Assembly: GCA_949987565.1 (NCBI GenBank)
Contig: OX465118.1
Location: 9,873,223 to 9,937,222, forward strand
Reading direction: 5' to 3'
DNA length: 64,000 nucleotides
Source: Luidia sarsii
Lineage: Eukaryota > Echinodermata > Asteroidea > Paxillosida > Luidiidae
The position numbers were made by a program, and so were the translations under genes. The notes beneath the pieces were generated by a model. The model ran no database searches, was not told where the DNA came from, and saw only the letters and a program-made list of their open reading frames with translations. Positions 12,601 through 21,970 of this stretch are shown piece after piece; within the stretch, counting starts at the first letter, position 1, and the number at the start of each line of letters is the position of its first letter.

Positions 12601-12779
12601 GGCCAGACTCTTGCCGTCGATGTGGACAGCGGGCGCTGTCTTCTTGCCGTATCCTGTCAGCCTCTCGTACTTGGACCGTCCGCCGCATTTCCGTCGGTAG
12701 ACGCGGTAGAGGAGGAACATCAGGCCGGCCATCACCACGGCCCCGCATAGGGAGCCCACGATGATACCGGCGACGGGAA
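446..12779 (-). CDS. SYT15: Synaptotagmin-15-like gene, four of its coding exons (both ends missing)
   Basis: Spliced order on the minus strand is 12779-12587, 9103-8781, 1751-1447, 616-446. Every intron is GT/AG, and the reading frame is kept across the three junctions (a split Arg codon, a split Gly codon, and a codon boundary). The product reads: single membrane span, short basic juxtamembrane segment, Ser/Arg-rich linker, then a complete C2A domain. The stretch [10 protein letters not shown] followed by [11 protein letters not shown], and the later [12 protein letters not shown], match the SYT15 branch rather than SYT1, SYT7 or SYT17. Synaptotagmins are membrane-anchored double-C2 proteins of vesicle trafficking; SYT15 is regarded as a calcium-independent member. 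Missing here are the start-codon exon (upstream of 12780) and C2B (left of base 1). The family assignment rests on recalled similarity, not on a search. Confidence 0.9.
617..1446 (-). other. SYT15 intron (C2A-internal)
   Basis: An 830-bp GT/AG intron that splits the C2A domain after VFQ. It contains one 244-bp inverted-repeat element at 692-935. I see nothing else recognisable in it. Confidence 0.8.
692..935. mobile_element. Inverted-repeat element, family 2 (GGCCGTTTTCGAAATGAAGG ends), copy 1
   Basis: The terminal inverted repeats are about 38 bp: the left end GGTCGTTTTCGAAATGAAGG matches the reverse complement of the right end with a few changes. There is no coding capacity, so it is a MITE-like nonautonomous DNA element. 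Related copies are at 42533-42758 and, broken by insertions, 38902-39689. Confidence 0.75.
1447..1751 (-). CDS. SYT15: SYT15-like exon: start and core of the C2A domain
   Basis: The exon is 305 bp: two bases finish the split Gly codon, then 101 codons end exactly on the CAG of VFQ. The acceptor AG is at 1752-1753 after CCCTGGC, and the donor GTAATC starts at 1446. The peptide has the SYT15-type lead-in GGLNPDLY, an acidic run ([12 protein letters not shown]), then the C2A strands [54 protein letters not shown]. In canonical C2A loop 1 two aspartates bind calcium. Here the first is replaced (loop SRVRGSVNQ) and only the Asp of CDP remains. The KVKRKT strand is the usual polybasic lipid-binding strand. 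This is the most conserved exon in the window. Confidence 0.93.
3001..3644. repeat. CCAG/CCAT tetranucleotide array
   Basis: 644 bp of CCAG with blocks of CCAT. A 200-bp offset self-match is visible: the motif CCAACCCACC...ACCCGTCAGCC occurs from 3155 and again from 3355, with the same order of CCAT blocks after it. All reading frames stay open because the unit has no stops. Confidence 0.95.
4207..4485. repeat. CAGA-rich array with interspersed GTAAGCCCAA
   Basis: (GACA)n tracts are punctuated several times by GTAAGCCCAA or close variants, which suggests a longer compound unit. Confidence 0.9.
5892..6160. mobile_element. Inverted repeat with a duplicated third arm
   Basis: Arm 1 (5892-5950) is the reverse complement of arm 2 (6028-6087) and of arm 3 (6101-6160). 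The arm sequence includes GAAGCACTATCTGGGCTCC and GTAGGTCATGAATAATTCAA. Arms 2 and 3 are tandem copies differing at a few bases. Confidence 0.75.
6423..6744. mobile_element. TTAA-flanked MITE, subfamily a, copy 1
   Basis: The left end is TTAAAGGCCCAATCCAACAT and the inverted right end is GGCCCTATGCAGCATTGG. The interior matches 38999-39322 in the opposite orientation (for example GAAGGAAATCT, GTAGATGGTCGT, GAAATGGTTTATTAC). It is noncoding. Confidence 0.7.
7600..7898. mobile_element. Foldback element with a near-perfect central hairpin
   Basis: The ends CTTTCTCAATGCAAAAGAGTG and the mirrored TGTTTTGCATTTAGAGAG are inverted repeats, and TA lies on both sides. The centre, 7706-7755, is a 22-bp stem with one mismatch and a six-base loop. 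The TA flanks suggest a Tc1/mariner-type MITE. Confidence 0.72.
8028..8075 (+). other. tRNA-like A-box fragment
   Basis: TCGGTGGCCGAGTCGGGTG contains TGGCCGAGTCGG, which fits the Pol III A box exactly and resembles the 5' end of Ser/Leu tRNAs. A run of seven T follows at 8069. No B box is seen at the expected distance. Confidence 0.3.
8171..8354. mobile_element. Inverted-repeat element with GGGCCCATTTTCATAAAG ends, copy 1
   Basis: The left end GGGCCCATTTTCATAAAGCC and the right part GTGGCGCTTGAGGAGCTT mirror one another. The interior matches 63306-63549. The right end is eroded at the border with the pentamer array. Confidence 0.6.
8373..8743. repeat. GACAG pentanucleotide array in SYT15 intron
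   Basis: About 370 bp of nearly pure GACAG with rare GCCAG, GGCAG and GTACA variants. On the SYT15 transcript strand it reads CTGTC. It begins 37 bp after the splice donor of the linker exon. Confidence 0.97.
8781..9103 (-). CDS. SYT15: SYT15-like exon: Ser/Arg-rich cytoplasmic linker
   Basis: The exon is 323 bp. One base completes the Arg split with the membrane exon, 107 full codons follow, and one base begins the Gly split with the next exon. The acceptor AG is at 9104-9105 (after GCACC) and the donor GTGAGA starts at 8780. The peptide is disordered-looking and rich in R, S, P and E. Five R-R-x-S-(V/F) motifs sit at residues 29-33, 37-41, 55-59, 66-70 and 96-100 of the exon, with serine codons near 9009, 8985, 8931, 8898 and 8808. 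This linker joins the membrane anchor to C2A and is the least conserved part of the family. The exon is much more GC-rich than its surroundings. The open frame extends further on both sides, but those extensions are intron: one side is a pentamer array. Confidence 0.82.
9104..12586 (-). other. SYT15 intron (membrane exon to linker)
   Basis: A 3.5-kb intron. Its first part (12132-12550) is a pentamer array. The remainder, 9104-12131, is unique-looking AT-moderate sequence with short homopolymers and no supported gene. Open frames there, such as 10511-10942, lack any domain-like composition. Confidence 0.75.
12132..12550. repeat. GACAG/GGCAG/GACGG pentanucleotide array in SYT15 intron
   Basis: About 420 bp. 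It has a homogeneous GACGG block (about 12217-12272), and the part nearest the exon is more diverged. On the transcript strand it reads CTGTC/CTGCC. It begins 36 bp after the donor of the membrane exon. Confidence 0.97.
12587..12779 (-). CDS. SYT15: SYT15-like exon: transmembrane segment and juxtamembrane region
   Basis: The exon is 193 bp: two bases completing a codon, 63 full codons, and two bases of a split Arg codon. The acceptor is the AG at 12780-12781 (minus strand, after CTAC), and the donor is GTGAGG starting at 12586. The peptide opens with about 22 hydrophobic residues ([20 protein letters not shown]) and continues [19 protein letters not shown], which is a stop-transfer signal followed by a basic patch. 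Glycines at residues 4, 8 and 12 form a GxxxGxxxG pattern. Cysteines lie inside the span and just after it, typical positions for synaptotagmin palmitoylation. The phase means a short upstream exon must supply the initiator Met. The open frame beginning at 12798 has a Met, but that stretch reads through the splice acceptor and is not the likely start. Confidence 0.85.
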
Positions 12780-13735
12780 CTGTAGCGTAGACACACAATT
12801 GAAAAGTAGGAAAAAAAACAGGGATTTAGCCCTACGTTAATCTGATTAGAAGTCCCGGCTATCTTTTTTTTCTCCAAAAGTGTATCGTCCTTTCTTCGCA
12901 TTTGTCAAAAGTTTAACTCATTCGAATCAGGTCTGGCACAATTTACGGTCTTATTGTCTTTGTCTAGAACGAAGTTCGAAGACAAATTACGTTTTGGGTG
13001 GAAAGATCAGCCGAATCGATCAGGAATCACACGAATTAAACAAACACTCGAATTTATGAAGGGGGAACTAATTTGATCAATATCATTTGACAGGTTAATA
13101 ATCAACCGGTTGCATTTGCATTCAATTACTACCACGTGTAAACGACATCGATTACGTCACAATTGTTTACGGACAGTCATAAGATCTAATGAACACTGAC
13201 AATGCCCAGTGTTACTTAACAAGATCCAGTAATTAATAGGTTCTTAGCGCTGACGTACGCACGCCGCCAACAACCCTCAGACGCCAAAACAAAAACGACC
13301 TTTGACCTCTACCCAAGGACAGCACAAACAAGTACCGAGGTCAGAGGTCAACATAAAAACACCATTCCGCCGCGTAAGATAAAAAAAAAAGTTTCCTCTA
13401 AGTTGAGATTGTATATAATTATATAGATAGATTCGATCAGTTTGTAATTCACCCCGCTTATCACGCGATAGCGCGCATCGACTTATGATGACGTCAATAC
13501 GACGAGCAAGTCTCAAACGGGAAAGGTTAGCGGAAGGAAACGGGAGATCGAGTGCACGCACCCGAAGGCCAGCCCCATCTGAGCTTGGCCTGGGCTGACC
13601 TCAGCCCAGAGCCCATTCTTAGTATACCTATAGCGGACGCCGGGCGCCTACGCCCTGCCGACGGATTTGGCGCAGACACGGCCCGGGCGTTGACGAATTC
13701 GAGGAAGACACCAAAGGGCGATGGGGTATAGACAC
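12780..13735. other. No supported gene
   Basis: Sequence upstream of the membrane exon, where the SYT15 start exon could in principle lie. I could not identify it. Nothing else is recognisable. Confidence 0.5.
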
Positions 13736-14150
13736 AGAGCTCTATAAATACACTATAGAGTGCGCACTCATCGCGTGACGCGTGCCAACAAGGGGACTGC
13801 GACGCCATTACCAAAGAGGTGGAAATGCCTGGATCTCTATTGGGCAAACTAATCCCAGTTTTTACAAAAGAAAGTAGGACGTTAAAATTCGCCAATCCCT
13901 TGAAGTATTGAAGGCCTTTCCTTTCATTACTAAAAAAAAAAAGATTTCTATAATAGTTTAGTTTCCGCATTCACAACTGTTCGGCTATACCTTTCCCCAT
14001 TCATATTACGCGCGATTGCTACTGACATCCGGGCACTTCGAGCTGAAAATGAACCTCTTTGGTAATGGCGGATGCGCGTCGATGTCGGCACACGTTCGTA
14101 CCGCGCGTTGATAGGGGAGTGCGCACTCTAGTTTATTAATATAGCTCTAT
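13736..14150. mobile_element. Foldback element with AGAGCTCTATA ends
   Basis: Left arm 13736-13820 and right arm 14051-14150 are imperfect inverted repeats. They share the 12-bp palindrome GAGTGCGCACTC and the segment GCCATTACCAAAGAGGT. It abuts the next foldback element at 14157. Confidence 0.65.
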
Positions 14151-14156
14151 GGGTGT

Positions 14157-14783
14157 AGAGATTGTTTCACATGACGTCACTTGACCGCCAAAGGCTAATT
14201 AGCATGTCCACAGGAGCGATCCAAATCCGCCGGAAGCGCATGCAAAATGTGACCCGGCACAGCGACATAAGGAATATCCCACCAAAACACTTTTCGAGTA
14301 AACAACGAAAGTTCAAAGTGTCTTCTCAATTCGAAAAAAAAAAAAAATATTTAGTATTTTTGGATGATATTATGTCCAAAGGATTTTTCCGAAATCCGTC
14401 TCTAAATGTTGAAAAAACGAGGATTTCGGGGGAGTGTTTGTGTACTGTTTTCATGAAAATATTAAGTTCCTGCATTTTTATTAATGGCTGCTTTCAAGGA
14501 GTTAGACTGGTGCTGCTATATTGTGCCTGGTGCCAAATGAACGAGCGAAGTCTCCTTGTACTATTTACAACAAAGTTCATATAGAAATAAATTTGATATC
14601 ATTTGAAAGCTAATGGTATACTTTTTCACATCATTAGAAAATCTCAAAATCTCGAAAGTGGGGGTTATTCCTCATTATGCTGTGTCGGGTCACATTTGCA
14701 TGACATTCCGCGGATTTGGACCGCTCCTGCTGACATGCTAATTAGCCTTTGGCAGTCAGGTGACGTCATGTGAAAGAATCTCT
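14157..14783. mobile_element. Larger foldback element containing a family 1 MITE
   Basis: The 92-bp arms (14157-14248 and 14694-14783) are inverted repeats of each other, starting AGAGATTGTTTCACATGACG and meeting the family 1 ends exactly. The arms share TGACGTCA, GCCAAAGGCTAATTAGCATG and ATCCAAATCCGC. Confidence 0.75.
14249..14693 (+). mobile_element. Family 1 MITE (GTGACCCGGCACAGC ends), long form
   Basis: The element is 445 bp with near-perfect 15-bp terminal inverted repeats. The A-end (GACATAAGGAATATCCCACC) comes first and the B-end (GGGGGTTATTCCTCATTATG) last. There is no coding capacity. Uniquely, this copy lies inside a larger inverted repeat (14157-14783). Confidence 0.85.
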
Positions 14784-14849
14784 ATGGGCCGTTTCAAGTC
14801 CTTGTATAAAGAAGCGCTCCTCTCGCAATATATAGCATAACTTTCTCCC

Positions 14850-15255
14850 CTTAGGCTTAGATACACTCATCCTTCGTTCTTCAAGTTACTTTCGTAACCC
14901 TTCGTAACTTTCTATTCGATATTGTTTCTTTCATTGTCATCGTATTCATATTTGTTTATTTTTTGTTCGTCTTCATTATCCAGTCTAATCATCCTGTTTG
15001 TGTTATCTTGTCTGTTTGTTCCTGTAGTTACGTCTAATTTGTCTGTAAAGGCTGTTCTCTACAAGCCTTGGCTTACATGAACAGCCCCTATACTTCCCAC
15101 CTTCTTTTATTTAAGTTCTTTATATCAAATTTGTGTTTAACACTTCGTTATATTGTTATTATATATACAGTTATTTAATTCACGTTATCCATTCTGATGT
15201 GTATGCTTGTGGAAGTATGGAAATCAATGTTGTTATTGATTGATTGATTGATGTT
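14850..15255 (+). mobile_element. Probable 3' untranslated tail of a second LINE
   Basis: A pyrimidine-rich tail with a GGCTGTTC/GAACAGCC stem-loop (about 15058-15095) ends in a short (TGAT) repeat at 15230-15255, as CR1/L2-type elements do. No coding remnant is visible upstream. The layout resembles the tail at 21.8 kb. Confidence 0.4.
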
Positions 15256-16854
15256 CAGATGAGGGACTGGCTTCTACTGGCTTCTACGGTTACTACCGTA
15301 GTTTTTCTCAGCGTGGGTTCTAGTAGCTGACTGCTAATTAGTCCAAAATCACCTTACGTTCATACACTACTACTGAAACCATGATAACCAACCAACTAAG
15401 GGGCCAGCAACACTGGATGTGTGGGATGGGGACTGGGTAAGCCGTGTCCAAACGATAACGCAGTGGGTGGAGGGTCGTAAAGGAACACCCGCAGGGCATG
15501 GGATCAAGACAAGACCCACTAATATTTTAAGGCTCAACTCAATCGGATTAGCCTCGAATTATTAGTCTCAAGGTGCTAAAAAAGAATTATGCCCAAACGT
15601 GCGACAGCTCGTCGTTGCCAACTGCACACAATCCCACGACGCGCGCGTGCGATGCGGACGCGTCTGCGCCACGCGCAGCGCGGCCTTGCACGCCGCCGCT
15701 GCGTCGTCGGATTGTCTGCGCTGTCACGATTGCTCATCCGACTGTGGAGACGTTAATGTAAGCAGCCTCTGCCGAGATCATCCGATCTGTACGCCGTGGA
15801 TATGACTCAAAGCGTACGCACGTGTTTGTACGCACGACGACCTTTAAGCGCCGACCGATCTTTCATAATAAGAGGACACGCGACAACATGCAATTGGCTC
15901 TCTGCGAAATGTCCACCATTTTATTTGTATCATGAACAAAACAACCATGTGTTTAGATATTGAAAGGGCGAGAGATTCATCACGATTTGTTTGCAGATTT
16001 GTCTTCTACAAAAGGTCTCGTGCTTATCAGGGGAATTTCCGACGCGTCCGGCGATATTTTTGTATTAAAATAACCAACGGCAGCCTGTCTGCCCTATGCA
16101 CTGTACTTCGGAATTACATCTATAAGTATCGAAGACGAGGTTTCTCCGTCGACGACCCAAGGGGGTATTGTAAGGGGGAAGGGGTCGGACGGGGGCAGAG
16201 GTCGGCAAGGATGCAGACGAGAAGCAGCTGATGAGACACGAGATGTCTTAGGGGGGACTCCGTGACTATGTCAACGCTGGGTGGGGAGGGGGCTTGCGGC
16301 CGCTTTGGACCGCCTATACTCGGGGAGCGTATCGGTCATAATGCGGGTTAATGGATGGGGCGTGTGGCGGGGCTGGGGGGGCGATGGGTGGCGAGGTAGA
16401 CGGCCATGATGACGGAGTCCAGCTCACCGAACCCGCCCGAGCCAGAGTCCCTGACGAGGGCTCCGACAGAGATCGATAACAGGGCAGACCCTACAAAGCC
16501 CCCCACCCCCCCCCCCCCCCCGAGCAAATCCACTCCCAGGGTCCACTATTCGCCAGACCTGCTTAAGCAAAGACAAAATGTGCTCAGCAGCAGAGCAGAG
16601 CACCTTCGCAAAGACTGAGAAAATCTACTCCAAGGGCCCATAGAAAACGATCGATAACTGAACAGCCGAAATCTCCTTGCTCAAAAACACCCCAGGGTCC
16701 CAGTTTTCGTATCAGGAACTTCCTCAGCGTAAAAGTATGCTTAACGTCGGTCTATACGTAAATTAAATTCAGGTTCACTTGATTAGTAACACATTCAGGC
16801 CCCGTATGTAGCCGTTACAGCACAATAATGTGCTTTGCGCAAAGAGTTTGTATA
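15256..16854. other. No supported gene
   Basis: Unique-looking sequence. It includes a CpG-dense stretch at about 15640-15730 and a C homopolymer near 16508-16520. The open frames have no domain-like features. Confidence 0.5.
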
Positions 16855-16912
16855 CTCTGCCTTTGAGAAAGATACCGGTACTGCTAGGATCGAAACGTCA
16901 GGCCCGCTACAT
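16855..16912 (+). ncRNA. Hammerhead-ribozyme-like motif, plus strand
   Basis: CTCTGCCTTTGAGAAAGATA, then CCGGTACTGCTAGGATCGAAACGTCAGG, is the same as the 52659-52706 motif with few changes. It is an isolated Penelope-like terminal fragment with no coding remnant nearby. Confidence 0.45.
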
Positions 16913-16927
16913 TTTGAGTTTGTATAT

Positions 16928-17323
16928 GTGACCCGGCACAGCGACATGAGGAATATCCCACCAAAACACTTTTCCAGTAAACAACGCCTGAAGTCAAAGT
17001 ATCTTCTCAATTCGATTAAAAAGGATTTTTCCGAAGTCCGTCTCTAAATGTTGAAAAAACGAGGATTTCGAGGAGTGTTTGTGTACTGTTTTCATGAAAA
17101 TGTAAAGTTCCTGCCTTTTTGAATGGCCGCTTTCGAGGAGTTAGACTGGTGCTGCTATATTGTGTCCGGTGCCAAATGAACGAGCGAAGTCCCCTTGTAC
17201 TATTTACAACAAAGTGCATACTTTGATATCATTCGAAAGCTAATGGTATACTCTTTCACGTCATTAGAAAATCTCAAAATCTCAAAAGTGGGGGTTATTC
17301 CTCATTATGCTGTGCCGGATCAC
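16928..17323 (+). mobile_element. Family 1 MITE, long form
   Basis: A 396-bp copy, A-end first, flanked on both sides by ATAT as a direct repeat. It lies 16 bp downstream of a hammerhead-like motif. Confidence 0.85.
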
Positions 17324-20300
17324 ATATACTTATTATCAAACGGGAATTGGCAAACCAACGTATTTCTTTCCGAGCCCATTCTGGCAACAGACAGCTCAGA
17401 TGCTGAGGCATTTGAAACTCGAGGCAGTTTCACTCGCAGACGTTTGGGCTCGAGCATATCATAGTAAAAAAAAACCAGACAGACCCAAAATAAAACAGCT
17501 CCCCGGAAGGAGCTCGCGAGGAGGTGGGGGTGGCGGAAACCCGACGTGCCTCAACGAGGCGACGTTTTTAAATGCTGCCCTCTAGCGGCGGCCAGAGGTA
17601 TACGAAAGATTTTTTTTTTCAAAGAGCGATTCCCCCATTGCACCCAGGCTGTGTGCAGGCGAGCTTTACCGCATGCACCCCGCGAAACACGGTCACCTCT
17701 ATCCAGTGGGTGTTTTCAGCCTCCTTCTGTTCGAGCCCGGGCCGCGTTGATTAGCCGCGGCGATGCCGTGCCGGTGGTGCGCCGAACAAACCGAACGTGC
17801 CCGCCCAACTGGGGACGAGGACGCGCGGGACGGCACGTTCGGCCCACACGCCCACACACAACACGGACCAGCCATCAAACATGCACTGATCCGGCCACCG
17901 CCCACAACCTCGATCCATTAGGAGATCCCAGGGTTTACAAGGCGACTCCGGGCCGAGCTAATCAAATGAATAGTGAATTGAGAGAGAGAAAGGGAGAGTG
18001 AGACAAACAGAGAGAAAGAGTGATAGGGACAGAGCTAGAGACGGATATATATATATATATATACTGGTATATGGAGAGAGCTAGAGAGTGAGAGAGAGAG
18101 CTAGAGAGAGAGACAGCTAGAGAGGGAGAGGGAGAGAGAAAGATAGAGGGAGAGAGAGACAGCTAGAGAGAGACAGAAAGTAGAGAGAATAATAATGAGA
18201 AGTACACAATCTGAGCACACGTCTCTCATGCCGCCGTAACGAGCCCTTCATGCTGAGTGTGGCATTAATCGAATTGGCAAAAGTCGGGCGAGGAGGAGGC
18301 GATCGCAAACAGAGATGTCTGCCTCCCAACCACAACCACCCTCCTCACCCCTACCTCTCACGAGTCTACCCATCCCGATCCGATGGACGCTTTTTTTTTT
18401 CCTTCTTTCTTTTCAATTCGCGCGCGAAAACTCGCGGCACGGAGCTGCCTCCCTTCGCTGGCCCGCCCACCGGTGGGTCGGCGCGAGGTCTCCGGCAGGC
18501 CTGTCGCCGTGGCAACGCCGCTTCTCGAGTTCTGTCCCCCCTTTAAAGTGCAACCAGAACTCACTGATTATTTTGTTTGTTTGGGGGGGGGGCATAATTT
18601 CCTTTTCAGCAGCGAAATATGAGACTACAGAGAGCAGATTCTAGAAATAAAGCGCAGTCTAGACCTAATCGTTTCTCGTCAATTTTGTTTCCTTTGAAAA
18701 GAAAACAAAATGTATACCTCTTATCTAAGTGAGGACAGAAATGCGCCTGAAACCCCCAACGACTGTAAATGGGATAGACCCCCTTTTTATGACATCAAAC
18801 AAGATATTGTACAAGTTATCATTCTGCCTCTCTGCCTCTCTGATTGGAAAGGGAAATTGCTTCTTAAACATGTTTACAAGCAGGGCCAGCTGTTTGATAT
18901 AACCTTATGCTGTACCTGAAGACTGTATACCCAGAGTAAGGGTATGTGTGCTCTTAAAGTAACGAAATGTAAGCTATGTATATAGGCTACGGTAAGAAGC
19001 AGGTTCACAGCCAACGCCGCATTGCTACCCCGACCTGGCAACCTATACCGTCTGCTTATCCCCCCACCCACTTCGCCGGCGCAATAAAAACTCGGCCGTC
19101 CCCATCACAGCCAGCTGCCGCACATTGAAGCCCCGGCACCCGAGCCCGTTAAGTGCCTGGCCAGGCGATGATAAGCCCACACGATAACGCCAGAAAGGCT
19201 CCCCCTGTAGCCGCCCCGACCCTCCACTTTCCCGTCCGCTCCCCCCCTCCTCCCTCTCCCCTTTTTTAATAAAAACCGATTTACTGCTTCCGACATCTGA
19301 AACACTGGCGACAAACCAAACAGCACCGGGCGTATCCGGTGTCTGCCATTTCTCAGGCCTCGAGTCGAGTGCGGTCGAAGATGTCACTCTGGTCGAGCAG
19401 AGGCCGCGTCTATCTTTTCAAATAAATCAACGACACTCTTGAAAAGAAAAAAAAAGGGGGGAGAGACTTTAGTTTGACTTTGACGGAGGAACTTTGACGA
19501 CCAAATCCTGCCACCACTGGCACTTGACGATGTCAGTACATCGGATTCCCCGAAAGTTGCACATCTGACGATAAAGCTTTCGATCAATACAGCGACGCCA
19601 GGCCGTCTGAAGACACGCCTCGTTGACAATCACAAAAACGACTTATAATTTGCGTAATAATAAACGTCGATTAGAATGTAATTTCCTTGCGGTCAATCAG
19701 CCTCCCGTAGATTAAACGATAATTGCGCAGTTGTCACTGTCGAAAGTTTTTCCCGGATTCACAAACGTGAACCCACAGCGTCTCGTCAGTTCGTCAATGT
19801 TCCCCGTGTTCCTCAGAAGTAAACTGCGAAAGAAACTGTGCTGCCTCGGTTTCGTCACACTCTTCCAAACGGAACAAGCCCTGACCTGCGACGGCAGCTC
19901 TGCAACAGAGGCCTTCCATGCAGCCACTGGAAGTTCGATCGCAACAGTTTGGCCGGCAATTGTGGTGACGAGGCTGAAGCGGCCCCGAACACCAGCGAAA
20001 GTGGGACGGGCGTCTCCCGCAGTCTATTATCCCTTCCAGCTTGGCGGCGGTGAGGGGACAAAGGGAAAGCCGTTTCCATGACATCGTCTCTCGTGATGTT
20101 TTGGATGTTGGACTTTCTCACCCTCGTCGATATTCCCGAGGGAGAGGTGTAGCCTTGTCCGCCCACCTACAGCCGCTCACGCTCCGTCCATCCCAAGGGT
20201 ATACGTAAACCTTCTCTATCACTCTCTCCAAAGGGGAAGCAATGACGGAACTTCTTTTCGCTCTTTCTTGTCCTTTTGTTTCTTTATTCAAATTCGTACT

Positions 20301-21008
20301 ATTTTCGCTGTCGTAGGTCTCATGTTGATACCCTTGCTCTACATTTGCATTGATCTTTTCGATTTTACCTTAAGTTTCCATACATAGTGACTTATCGTTT
20401 TCACTTCGCCTTTGGTTGTCATACTCTATTTCCGATCTGCTTCACATAGGCTATACACGTTTAGCTGTCCGTGTTCTGTCCAATTTAAACTTTCGTTATG
20501 GAAACGATGAAAAAAAAAAGCATCGTTCATTCAGTTCGAACGATCACGATTCCCCTCCACTGCAACTGCCTTCGGACAATGAGTGATGTTTGCTCAGGCA
20601 CAACCGTGACGGAATTCCTCAGCAATTTTGAGCAAAGCGGGTTAACGGTGCAGGACTCGATGGCTGAACGTGAGTGCAAACTCTTTCACCAGAGAATCGT
20701 CAATTTAGTGGCAGCGACGTAAGTGCGCACATGACGTACAAAACCTGAACTAACCCGTTCTCCCTTAAGAGATAATTAGGAAAGCCCAATAGCCCAACTC
20801 CAGGCTATTGACACGTGCCTCAAACCGTGACGTCAACATCCACTGTAAAGGTTTCCCGCGGGGCTCGTTAATGTCACTTCAAGGTGGCTTTTCGCGCAGG
20901 TAATATCGGAAAACGTTCCTGCATCATAAAAACCTCAAAGTACGCGACCTGTACTCCTTCCAACTTTCATGCATCAAGTGACTAGGAGGAAACTACCAAG
21001 TTGTATTT
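17324..21008. other. No supported gene; simple repeats only
   Basis: Apart from the GAGA/TA tract at 17976-18190 I see no exon, RNA gene or named repeat. The open frames around 19.7-20.1 kb overlap on both strands and match nothing I know. Confidence 0.45.
17976..18190. repeat. GAGA-rich tract with (TA)n and GAGAGCTA units
   Basis: Purine-rich sequence interrupted by a (TA)n run at about 18044-18062, followed by repeated AGAGAGCTAG units. Confidence 0.85.
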
Positions 21009-21257
21009 GTGACCCGGCACAGCAAAATGAGAAATAACCCCACTTTTGAGATTTTGGGGTTTTCTAATGATGTGAAAAAGTATACCATAAGCTTTCAAAC
21101 GATATCAAAATATAATATCCTCTAATACTTAAAATTTCCGAAAATAAAAAAAAGAAAATTGATTTGTAATCGAATTGTGAAGATACTTTAACTTCAGGCG
21201 TTGTTTACTCAAAAAGTGTTTTGGTGGGATATTCCTCATGTCGTTGTGCCGGTTCAC
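21009..21257 (-). mobile_element. Family 1 MITE, short form
   Basis: A 249-bp copy with the B-end first. It keeps both terminal domains but lacks the central 200 bp of the long form. It is flanked by ATTT on both sides and lies directly before a LINE remnant. Confidence 0.85.
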
Positions 21258-21261
21258 ATTT

Positions 21262-21970
21262 GATCAATATTCGACAAAACTGATCACGTTCACCGTTACT
21301 CGACTCGTCAGGCTTCCCATTATCATCTGCCTCCAGCACGTACTTCTTTGAGCATCGGCCCTATATTACGGAATGCTTTAGAATGGAATGCTTTAGAATT
21401 ATCATTGAAAAAAAAGTCGACAATTCTCTTTAAGTAGGAGCTGAAGGATGCTCTTCTAAATACGTACAAAATATCGAATTGCATCTTAATGTAAATTACT
21501 AATAATTGTCTTTGATATCGTTTGCATCAATTGTATCACATTTTTGATACTCAATTTCTCTCTCTTATTGAAAACACGCTTTATGTACCTGATAAGTCCA
21601 TCTATATGCTGTTTATTGAAACCTTTTATTGAATTGTTTGGCTCCAAGTAAATTACTGCTTATTCTGTGGTACAAATACTTGGTTCCTATCTTCAGAGAC
21701 TTAATCAATATAATATTATCATCTGATGATTATTTCATTTTCATGTCATTTTTCAACTCAAACGTCAAGTTTTTCTGCTTGTTGCTTTACCGTCTATGGT
21801 CTTATATAAACTTAATCTATCTCTTCAGGGAGCCTGTACCAGACAATCCTTGCTTCTTACGGGCTCCCCGAATATCAATAACTTTGCCTCGATAGACTAA
21901 TTTTTATGATTATGCCATGTAACGTTTTGAAATTGCATTGATTATTTGATATTCGAATAAATCCAAGTCA
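21262..21970 (+). mobile_element. 3' end of a CR1/L2-type LINE retrotransposon
   Basis: At 21285-21470 one frame of 62 codons reads STRQASHYHLPPARTSLSIG, then RNALEWNALELSLKKKSTIL, then FK, a stop (21435-21437), and ELKDALLNTYK. This is the typical C-terminal tail of LINE reverse-transcriptase ORFs. A short internal duplication (GAATGCTTTAGAATG) and the stop show decay. The following AT-rich stretch contains a GGGAGCC/GGGCTCCC stem-loop at about 21829-21869 and ends near CGAATAAATCC. It is 5'-truncated next to a family 1 MITE. Confidence 0.62.

Noticed and set aside
446..12779. Assignment to SYT17 or SYT7 instead of SYT15
   Set aside because: The GGLNPDLY lead-in, the DFPD...GR(I/L)W start of C2A and the RRHLQSK strand fit SYT15. 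SYT17 lacks a membrane span, and SYT7 keeps all calcium ligands.
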